Positions 23,491-25,197 of a stretch of 25,197 nucleotides of DNA are shown one piece after another (positions within the stretch are counted from its first letter, which is position 1; the number at the start of each line of letters is the position of its first letter). A program made the position numbers and the translations under genes. This DNA is from JBQTIU01 sp052387815. Lineage in GTDB: Bacteria > Pseudomonadota > Alphaproteobacteria > CACIAM-22H2. The DNA is taken from positions 1 through 25,197 of the forward strand of contig JBQTIU010000072.1 in NCBI GenBank assembly GCA_052387815.1, written 5' to 3'. A model generated the notes under the pieces. It had not been told where the DNA came from. It searched no databases and saw only the letters and a list, made by a program, of their open reading frames with translations.

Positions 23491-24213
23491 ATGTGCGGAC
23501 GCTACTCCCTCACGACGCCGGTCGAGGCGTTGCGGACCTTGTTCCGGTTCGAGGGCCCGGGCCCCAACCTGCCGCCGCGCTGGAATATCGCGCCCACGCA
23601 ATCGGCGCCCGTGGTCGCCGCCGCCGATGGCGGGCGCGCGCTGCGGGCCATGCGCTGGGGCCTGGTGCCGGCGTGGGCGAAGGACGCCTCGATCGGGGCT
23701 CGGATGATCAATGCCCGCGCCGAGACGGTCGCCGACAAGCCGGCCTTCCGCGCCGCCTTCAAGGCGCGCCGCTGCCTGGTGCCGGCGGACGGTTTCTACG
23801 AGTGGCAGACCGTGGGCGCGCCCAAGACCAAGCAACCGGGGCTGTTCCGCCTCCAGGACGAAGGCCCGTTCGCCTTCGCCGGGCTGTGGGAGCGCTGGCG
23901 GGGCGGCCCCGAGCCACTGGAGACCTTCGCCATCCTTACCACGGCGGCCAACCAGATCATGGCGAGCTTCCACGACCGGATGCCGATCGTCCTGGCGCCC
24001 GCCGACCACGCGGCGTGGCTCGACCCCGGGTTCGACGCGCGGCCCCTCCTCAAGGCCCCGCCGTCGTCGTGGTTCAGCGCCACCCGTGTGTCGACCTTCG
24101 TCAACAACGTGCGCAACGACGACGCGCGGTGTTTCGCGCCCGCCGCGCCGGAGGCCGGCGCGCCGGAGCCGCCGGCGAAGCGCCGCGACGGCGGCCAGGC
24201 GAGCCTGTTTTGA
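23491..24213 (+). CDS. SOS response-associated peptidase family protein (SRAP; YedK/HMCES-like)
   Basis: This 240-residue protein traps abasic sites in single-stranded DNA by forming a stable covalent link through its N-terminal cysteine. All active residues are present and well spaced: Cys2 (exposed after removal of Met1), Asn74 in INAR, Glu104 in DGFYEW and His161 in FHDRMP. WNIAPTQ near 31-37 and MRWGLVPAWAKD are further family signatures. Length is normal, with a short basic tail. It is a single gene diverging from the molybdo-subunit operon. The role in shielding abasic sites is established for the family and is not deduced from context here. Confidence 0.95.
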   Translation: MCGRYSLTTPVEALRTLFRFEGPGPNLPPRWNIAPTQSAPVVAAADGGRALRAMRWGLVPAWAKDASIGARMINARAETVADKPAFRAAFKARRCLVPADGFYEWQTVGAPKTKQPGLFRLQDEGPFAFAGLWERWRGGPEPLETFAILTTAANQIMASFHDRMPIVLAPADHAAWLDPGFDARPLLKAPPSSWFSATRVSTFVNNVRNDDARCFAPAAPEAGAPEPPAKRRDGGQASLF

Positions 24214-24282
24214 GCGCGCGCGACCCGGCGGCGCGCACCCACGCGCTTGACTCTGGGCCGGCATCGCCCCACATTGTTCCTC

Positions 24283-24388
24283 GTTCCGAGGGGAGTCCCC
24301 GGTAGGGGACTGAGAGGCCGCGGGCGCCTAGCGCGAGGCGGCGACCCTTCGAACCTGATCCGGGTCATACCGGCGAAGGGAGAGGAAC
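24283..24388 (+). ncRNA. TPP riboswitch (THI element)
   Basis: The thiamine-diphosphate aptamer is recognisable by its invariant parts in order: GGGGAG then GGGACTGAGA (24305-24315) for the pyrimidine-binding arm, then ACCCTTCGAACCTGATC (24344-24360), CGGGTCATACCGG and CGAAGGGA for the diphosphate arm. Terminal GTTCC (24283-24287) pairs with GGAAC (24384-24388) to close stem P1. The ATG follows immediately at 24389, and the likely ribosome site (GGGAGAGGAA) lies within the aptamer's 3' strand. Ligand binding should therefore hide it and repress translation. No separate terminator hairpin fits between aptamer and gene. Confidence 0.95.
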
Positions 24389-25197
24389 ATGCGAAAGCAG
24401 ATCCTTGCGGTGGTCGTCGGGGGCCTGTGTGCCCTCCTCGCCGGCGGCCTCGCCGCCGAGGCGCAGACCCGTACGCGCCTTACGGTTTACAGCACGCTCG
24501 AGCTCGAGCAGCTCGAGCCCTATCGGCGGAGCTTCGAGGCCGATAATCCGGATATCGAGATTGCCCTCATCCGCGATTCGACGGGCGTGCTGACGGGGCG
24601 CCTGTTGGCCGAGAAGGACAATCCGCGCGGCGATGCGATCTGGGGCCTCGCGGTCACCAGCATGCTGCTGCTCGACGCCGAGGGGTTGCTCCTGCCCTAT
24701 GCGCCCAAGGACCTCGACGGGATCAAGCCCAGCTTCCGCGATCCACGCGACCCGCCGCGCTGGGTCGGCATGGACGCCTGGGTGGCGGCGATCTGCTTTA
24801 ACACGGTGGAGGCCGCGCGACGCCGGCTGCCGGCGCCCAAATCGTGGAAGGACCTGCTCGACCCCGTCTACAAGGGCCACATCGTGATGCCCAACCCGGC
24901 CTCCTCCGGTACCGGCTTTTTCACCGTGTCGATGTGGGTCCAGACCTTCGGCGAGGCCGAGGCCTGGCGGTATATGGACAAGCTGCACGAAAACATCGCC
25001 TTCTACGTCCATTCGGGGGCCAAGCCCTGCCGCTTGGCGGCGGCGGGCGAGTTCGCGCTCGGCGTCTCTTACGACCTTGCCGGCGCCTCGGCGCGCCCAC
25101 AGGGCGCGCCGATCGGCCCCCGCAACATTGAAGAGGGCGGGGGCTGGGTCAATGCCGCCGCCGCCCACCGCCGGGTCCCCCCCCAACTCGATTCCGC
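24389..25197 (+). CDS. ABC substrate-binding protein under TPP control, partial at window end
   Basis: About 269 codons of a binding protein run off the window. The signal peptide is clear (RKQILAVVVGGLCALLAGG, cleavage after AEA-Q). The body (LTVYSTLELEQLEPY, IRDSTGVLTGRLLAEK, WVGMDAWVAAICFNT, VMPNPASSGTGFF, HSGAKPCRLAAAGEF) is the type normally named putative 2-aminoethylphosphonate binding protein, a relative of thiamine-binding ThiB and ferric-ion binding proteins. The riboswitch ends at its start codon, so expression should fall when thiamine diphosphate is plentiful. A thiamine or thiamine-precursor ligand is therefore more likely than a phosphonate. The last 30 or so codons, after QGAPI, fit the family poorly and include homopolymer runs, suggesting errors at a contig end. 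Confidence 0.85.
   Translation, partial: MRKQILAVVVGGLCALLAGGLAAEAQTRTRLTVYSTLELEQLEPYRRSFEADNPDIEIALIRDSTGVLTGRLLAEKDNPRGDAIWGLAVTSMLLLDAEGLLLPYAPKDLDGIKPSFRDPRDPPRWVGMDAWVAAICFNTVEAARRRLPAPKSWKDLLDPVYKGHIVMPNPASSGTGFFTVSMWVQTFGEAEAWRYMDKLHENIAFYVHSGAKPCRLAAAGEFALGVSYDLAGASARPQGAPIGPRNIEEGGGWVNAAAAHRRVPPQLDS

Noticed and set aside
21389..23707. 772-codon plus-strand open frame opposite the molybdopterin subunit
   Set aside because: It is a GC-rich antisense shadow; the minus strand carries full family motifs and it runs into the SRAP gene.

Overview
This window is a high-GC chromosomal segment from a Gram-negative heterotroph, most likely an alphaproteobacterium of the Rhodospirillales/Rhizobiales kind. 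That placement is inferred from very GC-rich codons, tight ATGA gene overlaps and the gene families present; no rRNA or tRNA is available to fix it. Both ends cut through sequence: bases 1-258 hold nothing I can support, and the right end stops inside an ABC transporter gene whose last codons look degraded.

Bases 259-12630 form a catabolic and uptake cluster. A cupin-like protein (minus) diverges from a flavin/2Fe-2S reductase of the phthalate/vanillate type (plus). A split thiamine-diphosphate decarboxylase resembling sulfopyruvate decarboxylase (two minus genes) diverges from a long plus-strand run: two ABC permeases, a periplasmic binding protein, two tandem paralogous Rieske oxygenase alpha subunits, the ABC ATPase and an unrecognised 204-residue protein. 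The run continues into an aldehyde dehydrogenase preceded by the 3' remnant of a class III aminotransferase. The likely logic is uptake of an organic compound, Rieske oxygenation with electrons from the reductase, and aldehyde and 2-oxoacid processing. The substrate cannot be read from the sequence. Short GTAGGGGCG-type inverted-repeat elements lie after the reductase and at the stop of the binding protein.

Bases 12676-16021 hold an amidase with a TTG start and the tRNA-modification gene tsaC/sua5 (both minus). A structured intergenic region separates these from an orphan ParA-type ATPase (plus).

Bases 16022-18677 look like a scar and insertion zone. It contains the C-terminal remnant of a type II NADH dehydrogenase, three perfect 16-bp tandem repeats that begin in its last codons, an MscS-family channel gene with visibly lower GC than its neighbours, and a possible antitoxin tail.

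Bases 18674-23404 read as one four-gene minus-strand operon: a xanthine/CO-dehydrogenase-type molybdopterin subunit, a CysQ-like phosphatase, a patatin-like phospholipase and a twin-CBS protein. Diverging from it is an SRAP (YedK/HMCES) DNA-protein crosslink sensor. The window ends with a clear TPP riboswitch directly controlling a binding-protein gene of the type usually labelled '2-aminoethylphosphonate' transporter. That makes a thiamine-related ligand more likely for that transporter.
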